A DNA stretch of 61,871 nucleotides from Trichocoleus desertorum ATA4-8-CV12 (GTDB lineage Bacteria > Cyanobacteriota > Cyanobacteriia > FACHB-46). Of this stretch, positions 25,105 to 34,900 are shown one piece after another (the stretch's first letter is position 1; each line of letters opens with the position of its first letter). The DNA lies in the NCBI GenBank assembly GCA_019358975.1, contig JAHHIL010000028.1, positions 1 through 61,871 of the forward strand, in the 5' to 3' direction. The notes under the pieces were generated by a model that was not told the origin of the DNA, did not search any database, and worked only from the letters and a program-made list of their open reading frames with translations. Made by a program: the position numbers and the translations under genes.

Positions 25105-27498
25105 TTAGAACTTGATGTACTTTCTGGGGTCAACCTCGCGACCGCTATAGGGGTTGCCAGGAGTGGCTCCTTCAATCACGGTGATGTGTAAGTGGGGTCC
25201 TGTGCCCACCCCTGATTGCCCACTTCGAGTAATGATTTGTCCTGCTGAAACGGCATCACCCACTTTGACGAGCCGCTTTGAGTTATGCGCGTATAGCGTC
25301 ATCAGTCCCCGGCCATGCTCGACAATGACCGTCTCGCCATAACCACTCATCCAGCCTGAGTACACGACTGTGCCTCCATCTGCGGCTTTAACGGGAGTGT
25401 GGCTCGGAACTCCTAAATCAATGCCGCGATGGAGAGAACTGCACCCCGCACAAGGTGACGCTCTAGGGCCAAATTCACTCGTGACTGGAGCACCTGGAAT
25501 CGGGTTTTGCAATTGACCCGTTCCTTTGCCACTGCCTTGACTGGTGCTGCTACAAGTGAGAGCGGTTGTGCCCGTGGTCGTCAAACGACGACTAGAGGTC
25601 AAAGCCTTTTGGAAAGTTTGAGCATATCGGGCAATCAGTTGCCACTGGTCAGTTCCATTCACTTGTTGCCGCGCGCAGCGATAGTCTGCTTTGCCGCCAG
25701 CAATACACTGGGCGAGGGGGCGCATGTGCCCATACCAGCCTTCTTTCATCCCTCGACACAGGGCATCTGCCGCGATCGCGGGTTGAGTCAAGCGTCTGTC
25801 CCTGATCCCTCGGTAAGCGGATAAGCCTAAGCGCTGGAGAACAAAGCGTTTTTTGTCACACCAGGTCACCTGAATCATGCCTTCACCCCAGCCGCACTCG
25901 TCATAGTGATGGCGGCTGTACTCATCCATCGTGTTCCAAAAGTCGGTTTCATGTTGCGCAGTGGCCAGAATATAAGCCAGTTGCGCTGGATCACTCACGC
26001 CTGCTTTAGCACAAGACTGCATAATTAAGGGAACCATTTTGATGGCTTGAGCTTGCTTGCTACTGGGTAGAGAGGCCAGAACCTGTTGACTGAGCGCATC
26101 TAATTTTGTGGAATTGACTTGGCAAATCTGACTGCCCTGATCTGAGGCTGTGCCTGGGTCATACTGGTGAATCATTGCTTGCACTTCCGGGGGAAGTTCA
26201 GGTTCCTGAATCCCGGATGGCGGTGGGAGCTCAGTCAGTCCGACGAGAACTTTGCCCTTCTCGTGAGTGGGAAACCAGGGAACTGGACCAATGAAGTAAG
26301 GGGTACAGCCGAGATCGACAAAGGCGCTGCGATGGCACACCCGAAAGTACAGTCCGAACTTTCCCGTTCCCGTCGATTCGTCTGTATCCGTCAGCACGAC
26401 CTTAAAGGCTTTGCCAAATGGGTGTCTTCCTGTGGGCTCTTGACCCCCATTGAGCGTTCCTAATACCCCATGCCCCCCTGGTACCATCTGCCCCCCCGCG
26501 CCATTGCCTCCTCGAATCCATCTGGCTCCATGTAGCCGGGTCGGGTCGCCCGCAGTTCCCAGCGAAATTGGTGAACTCAGTTCCAGGTAATCGCACCCTT
26601 GGGCTTGAGCGCACTCATAATTGAAGCCCACCTTATAGCTGCCCGTGATGCTGTGTTGGGTGGGTGTCCAGCGGGACTCCTGGTGTGCACTATCACCCCC
26701 ATAGGTCACATCATGAATGGCGATCAGACCCAGGAACTGAGCGGGATTGAAGAAGGCAGAAAAAGGGACATGGCCCAGTCCTGGGATTTGGGCCAGATGG
26801 AGGTTTTTCCAATCCCGAATGCTACTCAAGGTCGCCTGTTCCAGCCCTGGCAGTTGCGTGAAGCTGTACTGACTCAGGTCCAGGTGATTGAGAGAGAGAT
26901 TGCCGACTGCTGGGATCTTGGCTAATGCAGCGATCGGCTGCTCTGTCCAGACCCTAAAATTACCCATCTGTGAAAGGGTTTGGGCAACATTGGGGATGTT
27001 TTGGGCCATTAGGTCATAGAGCGGTCTGACCTCGCTGATTTTGAATCCCGCGATCGCGGGTATCTGGTTCACCAAGCCAGCAATAGTTTCTTCCTTGAGA
27101 AAACTAAAATTGCTCAAGCTCAAAATGGTGGGGTCAACCCCGCCCAGCCGCACGCCATCGCCAAGCGTAAAACTGCCAAGATTAAAAGCATCTTGAACAT
27201 CCCCCAGTTTCAGCACATTCAAGACAGAGTCTCCTGCCTGCCATGAGCGCGACAAGGTGTAGTCAAGCTGTCCATCTGCATCTTCTGGTACGTTCAAGTT
27301 CCCGGTGCTGTCAAAGGGCGGAAGGGAGGCAAAGGAAACTTGATCCCAAGCCGGAGCGTACTGTCCCGTTGCGTCAGACGTTACGGGTAATGCTGAGGCC
27401 ACCTGGGCTTGAACGGGAGATGTAGCCAAAAATAGGAACCCCAAAGCAAGGCAAAAGCAACTCAGAATAGACTGGATTCGGTTGAGCAGTGAGAGCAT
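25105..27498 (-). CDS. Exported wall hydrolase: lysozyme/GH19-like domain plus M23 LytM peptidase
   Basis: 797 residues with signal peptide (ILSCFCLALGFLFLATSPVQAQ). The first 230 residues contain leucine-spaced repeats (LNHLDLSQYSFTQLPGLEQA, LAQIPGLGHVPFSAFF). Residues 470-630 resemble a GH19/lysozyme-like fold (QLAYILATAQHETDFWNTMD, with the catalytic-type Glu in QHETDFW). Residues 660-797 are an M23 endopeptidase with HRGIDLG near 687 and HLHI near 768, the zinc ligands. Such enzymes open peptidoglycan for the mating pore (a VirB1/TraL-like role). It is the first gene of its operon and is preceded by a copy of the plasmid 54-bp upstream element. Confidence 0.82.
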   Translation of the reverse strand: MLSLLNRIQSILSCFCLALGFLFLATSPVQAQVASALPVTSDATGQYAPAWDQVSFASLPPFDSTGNLNVPEDADGQLDYTLSRSWQAGDSVLNVLKLGDVQDAFNLGSFTLGDGVRLGGVDPTILSLSNFSFLKEETIAGLVNQIPAIAGFKISEVRPLYDLMAQNIPNVAQTLSQMGNFRVWTEQPIAALAKIPAVGNLSLNHLDLSQYSFTQLPGLEQATLSSIRDWKNLHLAQIPGLGHVPFSAFFNPAQFLGLIAIHDVTYGGDSAHQESRWTPTQHSITGSYKVGFNYECAQAQGCDYLELSSPISLGTAGDPTRLHGARWIRGGNGAGGQMVPGGHGVLGTLNGGQEPTGRHPFGKAFKVVLTDTDESTGTGKFGLYFRVCHRSAFVDLGCTPYFIGPVPWFPTHEKGKVLVGLTELPPPSGIQEPELPPEVQAMIHQYDPGTASDQGSQICQVNSTKLDALSQQVLASLPSSKQAQAIKMVPLIMQSCAKAGVSDPAQLAYILATAQHETDFWNTMDEYSRHHYDECGWGEGMIQVTWCDKKRFVLQRLGLSAYRGIRDRRLTQPAIAADALCRGMKEGWYGHMRPLAQCIAGGKADYRCARQQVNGTDQWQLIARYAQTFQKALTSSRRLTTTGTTALTCSSTSQGSGKGTGQLQNPIPGAPVTSEFGPRASPCAGCSSLHRGIDLGVPSHTPVKAADGGTVVYSGWMSGYGETVIVEHGRGLMTLYAHNSKRLVKVGDAVSAGQIITRSGQSGVGTGPHLHITVIEGATPGNPYSGREVDPRKYIKF

Positions 27499-27541
27499 GA
27501 CGCTAGGAAAGATGAGTCATGCGGTCACTGTAAAAATCTGA

Positions 27542-27594
27542 AATGTCAGAGAAATGGCACTGAGGAGATCGGCAGATGGAATTGAGATGTCAAT
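27542..27594 (-). promoter_or_regulatory. 54-bp plasmid upstream element, copy 1 (wall-hydrolase operon)
   Basis: On the minus strand TTGACATCTCAATTCCATCT, 17 bases, then CATTTCTCTGACATTT. Its inner end lies 43 bp from the start of the wall-hydrolase gene. It is the most diverged of five aligned copies. Confidence 0.65.
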
Positions 27595-27770
27595 CTAACT
27601 GTTTCTAAGCAACCCACTAAATTACCTCAGTAGATTGCTTCTAGCGATTACGAGGTTAGAAATTGCCAAACTTTTAGAGTCTGTAAGTTTCTCCCACTCC
27701 TTCACCCCAAACGTGGGAAAATTGCTGTGATTGAATTTCAGAGCCGAGAAACTCAACCTGCTTCCTCAGG

Positions 27771-28313
27771 ATGCAACGATCAATTCAACTACTAAGTGGT
27801 ACAGGAGCAATCGTAGCTGGGCTCCTTTGTGACATGAGGGAGCGCCACCTGGAGGATTTTGAAACGATCTGGCAAGGAATGCTGAGTGTGACAAACCAAG
27901 CCGATCGCGACTGGAGATGGAATTACAAACTGCAACAAGCCGATCAAGCCGTTCGATATGAAGCTTACGTGATCGAAGTAGAGAGCCTCACCCAAGGACT
28001 GATGTGGCTGGAAACCCAATGGCATCGCTCTGTCTTGCCGCAGCGCGATCGCCTGGTTTATGTAGAAGCTTTGGCGGTGGCTCCTTGGAATCGTCGATAT
28101 CTCGAAGATCCCCCTTATTTGCAAGGAGTGGGCCGATCCCTTCTGCTGTTTGCGCGACAACGTAGCCTAGAACTGGGCTATGGCGGTCGAGTGGGGCTGC
28201 ATGCACTTCCCGGTTCAGCAGGCTTTTACCGCCGCAATCAGATGGCGGAATATGGGCCAGACTCTGACAAAGCAGGCTTGATATACTTTGAGTACAGCCT
28301 GATTCGAGGCTAG
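27771..28313 (+). CDS. GNAT-like acetyltransferase
   Basis: 180 residues. The C-terminal half shows the GNAT motif A region, VYVEALAVAPWNRRYL...LQGVGRSLLLFARQRSLELG, with Q-G-V-G-R-S as the acetyl-CoA loop, followed by GRVGLHALPGSAGFYRRNQM (motif B). The first half is a divergent helical region with the substrate-side strand YEAYVIEVESLTQGLMWLE. It starts an operon of two with the gene at 28348. A free-standing GNAT next to a small partner could be a toxin-antitoxin pair, but the partner is not a recognisable DNA-binding protein. Confidence 0.7.
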   Translation: MQRSIQLLSGTGAIVAGLLCDMRERHLEDFETIWQGMLSVTNQADRDWRWNYKLQQADQAVRYEAYVIEVESLTQGLMWLETQWHRSVLPQRDRLVYVEALAVAPWNRRYLEDPPYLQGVGRSLLLFARQRSLELGYGGRVGLHALPGSAGFYRRNQMAEYGPDSDKAGLIYFEYSLIRG

Positions 28314-28347
28314 ACTCAAAGTATCATTCCTTGGGAAACAATCCTGC

Positions 28348-28887
28348 ATGGACGACCAGACACTTGCTATCCAATATGCCCAAACAGGCGATCTGATGGA
28401 TCTGTGCGGCGCGGATGCCTGGTTGCACGAATCAGCTCAAATGGAAGAAGCTGTCAGGGGTCAGGTGGAAGCGGGGCTGGCGATGCAAGGATATCATCGC
28501 GCTGTGAATGCGATGGAGCCGGGGCAATCCCAACCAATGCGACAGCAGATGCAGGTGCAATCGATTTTGTTTACAGGCTTGCAGCAGTGGATGGCATCCT
28601 GGAATTTAGGCGCAGGGTTTGAAGAGGCCTATACTGTGGCGCGCCGCCTCATTCGGGAGCATCTTGTCGCGCCAACTCCCAGCCAACAGATAGCGATCGG
28701 ACAAATTTCGGCAGCCGTGGCTCTAGGCGATTGTGCTCACAAACTGACTCAGCCCCAAGTGGTGGCAGTGCTCACTGAGCTGTTGAGCCCAGAAGATTGG
28801 CAAATGGTCGCCCATGCTGCTTCGCGATCCATTGCCTCTCAGGTTCTGAAAGCGAGGCAAACTCCTAGTGATCCAGCCGTAGCATGA
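28348..28887 (+). CDS. Hypothetical protein downstream of the GNAT gene
   Basis: 179 residues, almost entirely helical (QMEEAVRGQVEAGLAMQGYH, IAIGQISAAVALGDCAHKLT, QVVAVLTELLSPEDWQMVAH). No signal peptide and no recognised domain. It lies 34 bp after the GNAT gene and is convergent with the giant polymerase gene, separated by a hairpin. It may be a partner of the acetyltransferase. Confidence 0.6.
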   Translation: MDDQTLAIQYAQTGDLMDLCGADAWLHESAQMEEAVRGQVEAGLAMQGYHRAVNAMEPGQSQPMRQQMQVQSILFTGLQQWMASWNLGAGFEEAYTVARRLIREHLVAPTPSQQIAIGQISAAVALGDCAHKLTQPQVVAVLTELLSPEDWQMVAHAASRSIASQVLKARQTPSDPAVA

Positions 28888-28899
28888 CGCTCTCATACT

Positions 28900-28914
28900 G
28901 CGGAGCTTCTCCGC
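28900..28914. terminator. Hairpin between convergent genes
   Basis: GCGGAG-CTT-CTCCGC forms a 6-bp stem between the plus-strand gene ending at 28887 and the minus-strand gene ending at 28933. T tracts on either side are weak, so it is a possible bidirectional terminator only. Confidence 0.4.
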
Positions 28915-28932
28915 TTTGTCCAGGTATTATTT

Positions 28933-31900
28933 TTATCGCTCATAACTCGCCACGACTGCTGGGTTGTGTGCCGCTAACTGAAGCTGTTGAGCAAACCGTT
29001 CAAATCGAGCGGCATCGCTATTGGTAATTCGGGTCGCTTTACAATCAACCCTGCCCTGTTCCACTTTGAGGATTAACCCCCGTCCCCAGGACAACATCTC
29101 GGTGGGTAACTGCTGGCAATCGCCCTCGGTCGGTTGCACTCCTCGTCCTAGAGCCGTCGCTGCTAGCAGGCCATCGCGTTCAAACAGGAGGCACTGCTGA
29201 CCGCTATAAAACATGCCCCCTGCCATTGGTTGTCCCTTCAGGGCCAGAATGGTTTGAGCCTGGGCAACCACCGTTTCGACTTGGGCAAGCCACTTTGCCT
29301 GGTCTTTCGCCATTGCCTGCAATGCCTTTGCGCTCAGAGGTTGCTGCTCCTGGGCAAGGGCTTTACCCACCTCCTCAATCCGTTGCAAATAGCGATCGGA
29401 CTGCCCAATCTCCCGCGCCTGGATGTACCACAACCGCATCTCATCTAGGGTCGGTTGTGGAGCTGGCTTTCCCAAAGAGGCAGCGTTCGTCGGAGTGATA
29501 GCGCGACCGGACGGTTCCCAAACTAATCGGGTCGGCTGATTTGTTTCAGAAGCAGTGGTATTCAACGGGATTGCTGGTTCGAAGCGGGTCTCTTGACCTC
29601 TCTCTTCTAGGGCTTCTAGCTTCGCTTGGGCGATGGCTACGGTCTCAGCAGGGGACTGCTGGCTTTGGACGCCTAGCTTGGTTAACGCCGCAGCAGTTTC
29701 TCGAAACGCTTGCAAATCCGCTTCGCTCACATCGGCTGTGGTAGCTGGATCAAGTTCTGACCCAATGCGTTGAGCCGTCATTTGGCTTTCCCCTTTCCCC
29801 ATGACAAAAAAATTGTCATTGTCTGGGTTGTAGCCGATATCGAAATGATGTCCCTGAACCGTCCAGAACCCCCCCTCAAATTGGAGATGCCCAATCTGCT
29901 CTGCGAAGGCATAAGCCCGTTCAGCAATTGCCAAGATCTCGAGTCCTCTGGCTAATTCAGCTTCTCTGGAGGCTGCGGGCATGGGAGATACTTCATCGGT
30001 TCGACCCTTTTGGATCAGATCTGTTGCTTGAGCGATCGCCGCTAATTCTACGTCTGTTAGGGGGCGTGGGTTTTTCGGGGCTAAAAACTCAGTGGCAATT
30101 TGAGCGATCTCAGAGCGCTCCTCCAGCTCGGTGACCTGATACCAGTTCCACAGCCCATCGCATGCTGCTTGACCCTCCCAGGCAGGTTGAGGAATATCCC
30201 GTAAGCAATCATTCCAATCTTTATACCCCTCTGGTTGAATCCGAATCAAGGCATGCTCGGGGAACTGTGGTACAACACTCCAGGCTTGGCGGTTGCCATC
30301 GCGATCGCTATCTTGGGCCAAAATGAGTTCGCCACCTCCGTCGAGTACCTGTTGAATGGTAGCCACGGGAATCGCTCCTCGCCCATCCGTAGACAGGTAA
30401 ACAGTTGCCCCCATGTCTCGTGACTCATCCATTGCGGCAAAAGCAATGGCATCGATTGGAGATTCCGTTAAAACCACGCGATCAATTGTTCCGTCTCCCT
30501 GCTGAATCCAGAAGAAACCGTCTTCCCGTCTGGTTCCAGGGGTGAGCCCTTTGAAGAACTCCCCGTCTGCATTAGGGATTGTGCCTCGGAGATTTGCCCC
30601 GATTGCGGCACCGCACTCAAAGGAATCTAGGAGTTCATGGCGAAAGAACATAACGTTTTGTCGAGAGTCTGCTGCGATGATGCCTTGCTGATGCAATGCC
30701 TCAACGATTTCTGGTGGGAGTCTGCGCTCCTCGGTGAGATACTGCTGTACCGCCTGCCACTGAGATTCGTCTCGAACATTGCAAGTGGGTGGGCGTTTCT
30801 GGAGTTCGGTCTGTTCAGGGATTTGTGGGAGATGCTGGGCTTCTGCCAACCACGAAAGTGCGTCCTTGTAGCTACTTCCCTGAACGTGCATGACCAGATC
30901 GATCGCCCCGTACTTGCCCGTCACACCTGTTGCCCAGTCTGAAAACCGGTGGTTATTGTTGTAAAGGCTGAGGGTATGCCCTTCATTGGTCCACTTCTGA
31001 GCGTCACGTTTGTCCTGAGTTAACCCTAGATTTTGGGCAACCTGAGCCAGCGGCAACTCGCGCAGGGTTGCTGCCAGCTGCTTCATCTCTTCACTCCTCG
31101 CTGGAGGCGGACTGGGATGAGGTTCTACTTCTTTGGCTGAAATGACTGCTTCAAGCATTGGGACAGGTCGGGCATTGCGTCCTGCCCAGTTCTCGCAAAT
31201 CATCGCTTCGACCTCAACGGGCACCTCTTTCAAGAACTGCTGCCCAGCTGCCACCATTGTTTGTACTAGAACTTGCCCTGCCCGATCTGCCTGGGTGGCT
31301 GGCACTTCCAAAACAATTTCGTCGTGTACCTGCATCAACAGCTTTGCTCCAGTTCCTCGCAGTTTTTCCGGCAACTCGGCGATCGCCAGCTTGGTAATGT
31401 CTGCTGATGTGCCTTGGACGGGAGCATTAATGATTTCGGTGAAGGGGGCTGTGCCGTCCCATTGGCGTAACCGTCCGCCCAAGGTTCGACAAGAGTTTGC
31501 CTGTTCAGCTTTGACGCGATCGTGCCAATCGATTAGGCCGGGGTAGGTCTTGAAATATTGGCTGCGATATTGCTCGGCTTGGGGCAGAGAGAGGGTGACT
31601 CCATAGTTGCTGTGGGCGTAACTTTGAAATCCTGGTGCCCCCATGCCATAAATCAACCCAAAGTTCACGGCCTTTGCCAGTCGCCGTTCATCTTTTGTGA
31701 CCTGATCCACTCCTTTATGGAGAAGCAGGCTGGCTGTGAGGGCATGGAGGTCTTGTCCATTTCGGTACGCCGCTTTCATGCGGGACTCCCCACTGACTTC
31801 AGCAGCAATCCGCAGTTCGATCTGGCTGTAATCGGCTTTGATCAAAACATTGCCAAGAGCCGGTTCAAAACAACCTTTGATGCGAGGGTCACGGGGGACG

Positions 31901-34900
31901 TTTTGGAGATTCGGGCTGGTACAGCTAAAGCGCCCGGTCACAGCCCCGCACTGGTTAATGTGAGGATGAAGTCGCCCCGTTGAAGGGTGAATCAGCTTCC
32001 CATACCCTTCTGCGTAAGTGGACAGGGCTTTCGCCGTCCGGCGATACTCCAACAATTGAGCGACAACGGGGTATTGCTCCTGCAAGGGGATGAGCGTTTC
32101 CTTGCGGGTGTTGGTGACTGGAATGCCCAACTGCTGAAGTGCTGGGAGCAGTTGTTTTGAGCTTTCTAGATTAATGGTGGGCAAGTGGTCATCTGATAGG
32201 GACGGCTGAATCACCTCTGCTTGCTGGAGGAGGGCTTGAATTTCTGGTTCTAAGCGAGATTTTTGATCCCGCAACGTTTGTGCCCAGGCTTGCAAATTCT
32301 CTCGATGGATCGCCATGCCGTTCCATTCCATCTCGGCCACGCCTATCACCGCACGGAACTCCAGCAGAGCAGTTTCAGCCAGCCCTTTTTCTTCTAGTTT
32401 TTCTGCTAGAGCATCTCGCAGCGGTAGCAATACCTCCACATCTTTGATTGCATACTCAATCTGGCTCTGGGTTAACTCGCCGCCCCAATGGCTTATCTGT
32501 TCAGTTTTATCAAGATCCACATTCAAATAGCGATGGGCGATCGCTTCGAGTTTATGAGACTGATTCAATCCAGCGCCAATCACTTGGGAAGCGAGCATCG
32601 TATCGAAGAGGGGTCCTTTGACCTCTAGCCCAATGGATTTGAGCATCTGGAGATCAAATGAAGCATTCTGGATAATCTTTTCGGCATCACTTCCCAATAC
32701 CTCATTAAGGAGGTGTAACTCCTCTGCTGTGAAATTAGCGCATTGAATCAGGGTGACAGGCTGATCGATGGCAGCAAGCTGAATTAGTTCTACCTGGTCC
32801 TGATGCGGATCAAGTCCCGATGTCTCGGTGTCGATCGCCAGCCTCTCAACACCACTCAAGCGAGGGATGATTTGTGCTAACTGGTCTACTGTCCTAACCC
32901 GTACTACCTCAAACTCATCTGAGGCTGCTGGAGTCTCTAATTCTGGGGACACTGGAAGTTCAAGTTCTACGATTTCTCCAAGCGCCTGAAGCTGTGTGGT
33001 TTCTGTGATGTCAGTTTTAGTAGCTACGTCTAGCTCCGGCTCTAGTCGCTGTGCTGCTAAAGTTTCCCGTGCGGCTTCGGCAAACCCTTGGTGCAGGAGG
33101 TTACGCGAGAAGAGTTGAGCAAAGCCACGATCTGGGTAACGGGATTCACCGCCTCGAAAGGGATTTTGCACCGCAGTTTCTTGAAACTGAAGCCGACCAT
33201 TTGGGTGAATCCCAAACACCATCTCAGAGTCAATCAAGGTGTCACCGTTCTGCTCCAGATAGTGGGTGAAGTAGAGTTGGCTGGCGTGTCGTTCGACCAC
33301 CAGGGGGATATACGGTCCATTCTCAATTCGCAGATGGAAGTCTTCCCCTTGCAGAACCAGGGAGGCTAATCCAGCTTCGTGCAGCAACTTCGCAACATTG
33401 CGTTCAGCACCTCCTGTTTGCTCTTTAGCCGGTAGAATACTCTCCTTGCCGGTTAGTTTTTCCGCCTGTTCCAACAATTCTTGCAGGGATGGAAGATCTT
33501 CTCCGAATGGGATTTGTTCATCCCCATGCCCCATCAACTGGTCTGCCTGCTCAAACAATTCTGGCAGCGATGGGAGAGGCCCTGTGGATGGTGCTTCGGC
33601 AAGAGGCAAGAGAGAATCAGTCTCTGCTTCAGACAACTGTGATGCTGCATCCGGAGCGATTACGGTAGAAGCGTTCAGCGCCCGCTCTAATTCTCCCTGC
33701 ATTTCGGTTTGGATTCCTAAGCGCATGAACTCCGGTGTTAACCCTAAGCGATCGCGCTCTGGATAGTGCTCTAAAAAAGGTTCTACCCCAGTTGGTGTAT
33801 TGGAGATGACTTGAAGTTTTGGTAGCCTGATGCCTAGAAACTCCCGCGCCTTGTCTTTGAAATCAAATGTAGCCAAGGCGTATCCTTGCTCACTGATCAA
33901 CACATTGAGAACCTGATCGATTCGTTCTACTGGAACGACGACCTCCATGCGATCGCTCACCGAGTAAAAGTCACTGCCACAGGCGGCAATCAGGGTTGGG
34001 TCGAGAGAGAAGCGAGCCCCAAGGCCGGAGTTTGGGGTTTGCAGGACAAAGCCAGCAGCGCTACTGCCAAGCCGAGCCGCCGCCTGGGATTTAACCGTCA
34101 GAACTTCATCAAGGGTTTTGACAGAGCCTTGATAGCCCGTGACTTCCGTCAAAAAGACTTTCACCTGTCTGGGGTCATGGAAGGTGACCGGTTCATTGCG
34201 CAGGGATTCTTGAATATCAAAGCTGGCAGGCATGATTAAACCCTGCCTCACTCCTCCAGTGTGGTCGGTATAGTTTAAAAACTTGCCGTTAGGGTATTTT
34301 TCATAGGCTTTGAGCAGGTTGCCCTGAAAGATTTGTCGCTCCAGGCGTTTGGTCTTTTGCCGCAAATCAAATGCCGCATAGATATCCTGTCCCTCCCAGT
34401 TGGTTTCCTGGGCCGTGATGGTTGTTGCTTTTCCCTCCTTGCCTCGGTTGAAGCGGGTCAGAGGGATGGTGAGGATACGGGCATAGTTATCGGTAAGAAT
34501 CTCAGCTCGCCAGTTAGTAGGGGCGGCAGGACTGCCGTTTTGCCCTTTCTGAAATACCTTGGCCACCACGCCATAGGTGATGTTGCCTTCAGGCGACACG
34601 ACACGGACCGATCGCCCGGGTGGAAAGTGCTTAAGCACCTGAGTGACATGAGTGTACTGGCTATTGAGCCGTTCTATGAATTTGTCTCGAGCGTACTTGT
34701 CATGCTTCGTGGGAAGGATGTCAGAGCGATATTGTAGAGTCACTTGTCGCAATTGCTCACTCTGCTGCCGAATCTGCTGAGTTGCGGCCTCTTCAGCTCG
34801 GCCAAAATCATGTTCAGCAACAGCTTTGACTCGCGCCAACCCCAGGTTTTCCCGAACGGTGTTGATGACTTCCAGTTGAGTGAACGGTTTAACCGGAACT

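Noticed and set aside
33051-34737. Several plus-strand frames opposite the giant gene
   Set aside because: All lie inside an intact 2483-codon gene with conserved catalytic motifs and have no independent support.
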